Shown here: piece after piece, positions 62,877 through 64,000 of the stretch | How the letters are laid out: the number at the start of each line of letters is the position of its first letter | Position numbering within the stretch: the first letter of the stretch is position 1 | From: Alteromonas sp. KUL42 | GTDB taxonomy: Bacteria; Pseudomonadota; Gammaproteobacteria; Enterobacterales; Alteromonadaceae | Assembly (NCBI RefSeq): GCF_006538325.1 | Contig: NZ_BJKK01000001.1 | Location: forward strand, 372,001 to 436,000 | Direction: 5' to 3' | Length of the DNA stretch: 64,000 nt | Made by a program: the position numbers and the translations under genes | The notes under the pieces: model-generated | Databases searched by the model: none | Seen by the model: only the letters and a program-made list of their open reading frames with translations | What the model was told of the DNA's origin: nothing

Positions 62877-64000
62877 TTATTCGTATTTGTAAATTATAGA
62901 TGCGCTAACGCGACGTTCTGCAAAGTTATTACCAAAAAGGCCTCCACCTGAGTTTAGATCACCTTCCTGCTTTCGGTAATTGGCCTCAAACTTGGTACTA
63001 ATATTTTCACCGATTTTTCTTTCAAAGCCTAAAGAGGCGTTCCAGTTATCACTTTCCCCTTGGACTGTGGATATGCTTCCGCGACCAGTAATATTTGCAT
63101 AATTAATACTGCCGGTGATGTGTGTGTTATTGCCTAGACGATAGGCTAAATTTGAGCCAAAAGAATAGGTTCGCCTTTGTCTATTAAGGTCTAAGTAATC
63201 ATCGAGCGCATAGCGCCAAGAAAAAGCCAATGTTACGCGAGAAAAGTCATAGCCAGCTTGGAAGTTACTACTCTTTCTGAGGATAATATTGTCGTCAAAT
63301 TCTAAGTTCTGTGTAGTGATTTCAACTAGCTGCTCGTCGGCATTTGGAGTGTACGTTAAGCTATTAGGCTGAAAACAATCAAACAGTGCTGTAGAAGTAA
63401 TTGGGCAAACAAAGACGCCTAAATTTTCAGGGTTGGCAATGAGTCTTGACGTATTGGTGACATCTTCTGAATAAGTAAACGAGGTACGAAAATACTTCGA
63501 GTTGTATCCAATGTTGGCAGACGCTGAATTACCATAGAAACGTCTACCGTAGGAGAGTGCTACTTGAGTACGGGGCGATAATGCCCATGCCACGTCGAGC
63601 CCAACAAACGTTTCGCCATCATCATCTGATATATCAGAGTCGCTTTTGTTTGCCGTTAATGTAATAGAGCGGTTTGGGCTCTGTCGGTAAGTTAAACCCG
63701 CTCCAAGTGAGTTGAATTCTCTGACTTGGCTGAACGTATCGTTTCTATTTGAAATTTGATTGGCTTCATGTTGCGCATTTAGACGTAAAGCCAACCCCTT
63801 CCACAAATAGATATCAACGTAGCCATTGCCGGTTCTTGATATAAAATCACCCGCGCCTTGGGTGTTTCGCTGGGTATCAATATACGAACCATCAATTTCC
63901 CACAAGATAAAACGCGCATTATCCCCATTACTGAGTTTTCCAGTAAATTGATAACTGTCATTATTGAGAGCATTTGGAGATATGCGAGAGCGTTCAGAGG
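62877..64000 (-). CDS. PEP-CTERM-associated outer-membrane beta-barrel protein, partial
   Basis: The 3' part of an outer-membrane barrel gene of the TIGR03016 type; the frame stays open to the right edge, so the 5' end lies outside. At least 373 residues are encoded here. A string of amphipathic strands ends in SIIYKYE; SRISPNALNNDSYQFTGKL near the edge is a typical strand-loop unit, and LRLNAQHEANQISNRNDTF and VALSYGRRFYGNSASANI are others. In exopolysaccharide clusters this protein accompanies the TIGR03015 ATPase. Here the two are convergent, with six bases between stop codons. An apparent start at 63905 is an internal TTG. Confidence 0.82.
   Translation of the reverse strand, partial: SERSRISPNALNNDSYQFTGKLSNGDNARFILWEIDGSYIDTQRNTQGAGDFISRTGNGYVDIYLWKGLALRLNAQHEANQISNRNDTFSQVREFNSLGAGLTYRQSPNRSITLTANKSDSDISDDDGETFVGLDVAWALSPRTQVALSYGRRFYGNSASANIGYNSKYFRTSFTYSEDVTNTSRLIANPENLGVFVCPITSTALFDCFQPNSLTYTPNADEQLVEITTQNLEFDDNIILRKSSNFQAGYDFSRVTLAFSWRYALDDYLDLNRQRRTYSFGSNLAYRLGNNTHITGSINYANITGRGSISTVQGESDNWNASLGFERKIGENISTKFEANYRKQEGDLNSGGGLFGNNFAERRVSASIIYKYE

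Noticed and set aside
1..64000. tRNA or rRNA genes, CRISPR arrays, insertion sequences, prophage or integron sites
   Set aside because: I looked for cloverleaf-like segments, regularly spaced repeats, transposase motifs and terminal repeats and saw none.

Overview
The window looks like chromosomal DNA of a marine gammaproteobacterium of the Alteromonadales, most likely Alteromonadaceae (Alteromonas/Glaciecola-like). Pointers are the moderate GC content, several TonB-dependent receptors, a flavin-dependent halogenase beside a TonB receptor and a LacI regulator, XrtA/PEP-CTERM-associated proteins, and housekeeping genes of gammaproteobacterial type (glnE, hldE, upp, tdk, lpxL, fadE, aidB, rlmF, soxR). 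The genus is an inference. I see no tRNA, rRNA, CRISPR array, prophage or insertion sequence. About 50 protein genes fill the window densely on both strands.

Layout. 0-5 kb: a TetR regulator with a secreted protein, a divergent alpha/beta hydrolase, and a LytS/LytR-like two-component pair. 5-17 kb: a GGDEF-EAL protein, a large secreted BNR-repeat protein, a TonB receptor convergent with a PepSY protein, a YehS-like protein, glyoxalase I, and a BlaI/M56 repressor-protease pair. 17-26 kb: a class I adenylate cyclase-like protein, unknown proteins, a lipoprotein, aidB divergent from a PaaX-type regulator, and a duplicated DUF3718 protein. 26-32 kb: an M24 peptidase, a decayed substrate-binding protein, a SoxR-controlled VOC protein, soxR-rlmF, a TorF-type porin, an Mpo1-like protein and a crotonase. 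32-42 kb: an Orn/Lys/Arg decarboxylase, a double-glycine-leader peptide cassette, a SpoU methyltransferase, YlqF GTPase, a GH97 glycosidase, a WbuC-like cupin, and an HTH gene plus upp behind a possible attenuator. 41-47 kb: a LacI regulator, halogenase and TonB receptor. 47-64 kb: tdk with a GGDEF-EAL gene, fadE, envelope genes, glnE, a DUF350 protein, hldE, and two exopolysaccharide-associated proteins, the last running off the right edge.

Regulatory sites can be read directly in several places. A SoxR operator sits inside a promoter with a 19-bp spacer, with the same geometry as E. coli soxS but pointing at the VOC gene. Two dyads lie upstream of blaI, palindromes lie between the TetR gene and the hydrolase, a FadR-like half-site precedes fadE, and similar LacI-type palindromes precede GH97, lacI and the TonB receptor.

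Four genes (secreted protein at 110, M24 peptidase at 26295, decarboxylase at 32409, SpoU methyltransferase at 35391) each carry an apparent one-base indel in an A/T run of 5-7 bases. Restoring the base gives a better signal peptide, C-terminus or N-terminus. The shared pattern suggests sequencing or assembly error more than four independent mutations.

The best candidates for something undescribed are the two-gene cassette at 34463-35060 (a 93-residue double-glycine-leader peptide translationally coupled to a small alpha/beta protein, with no transporter nearby) and the leader at 40135-40278, where an aromatic-rich 14-codon ORF precedes mutually exclusive hairpins upstream of an HTH gene and upp.
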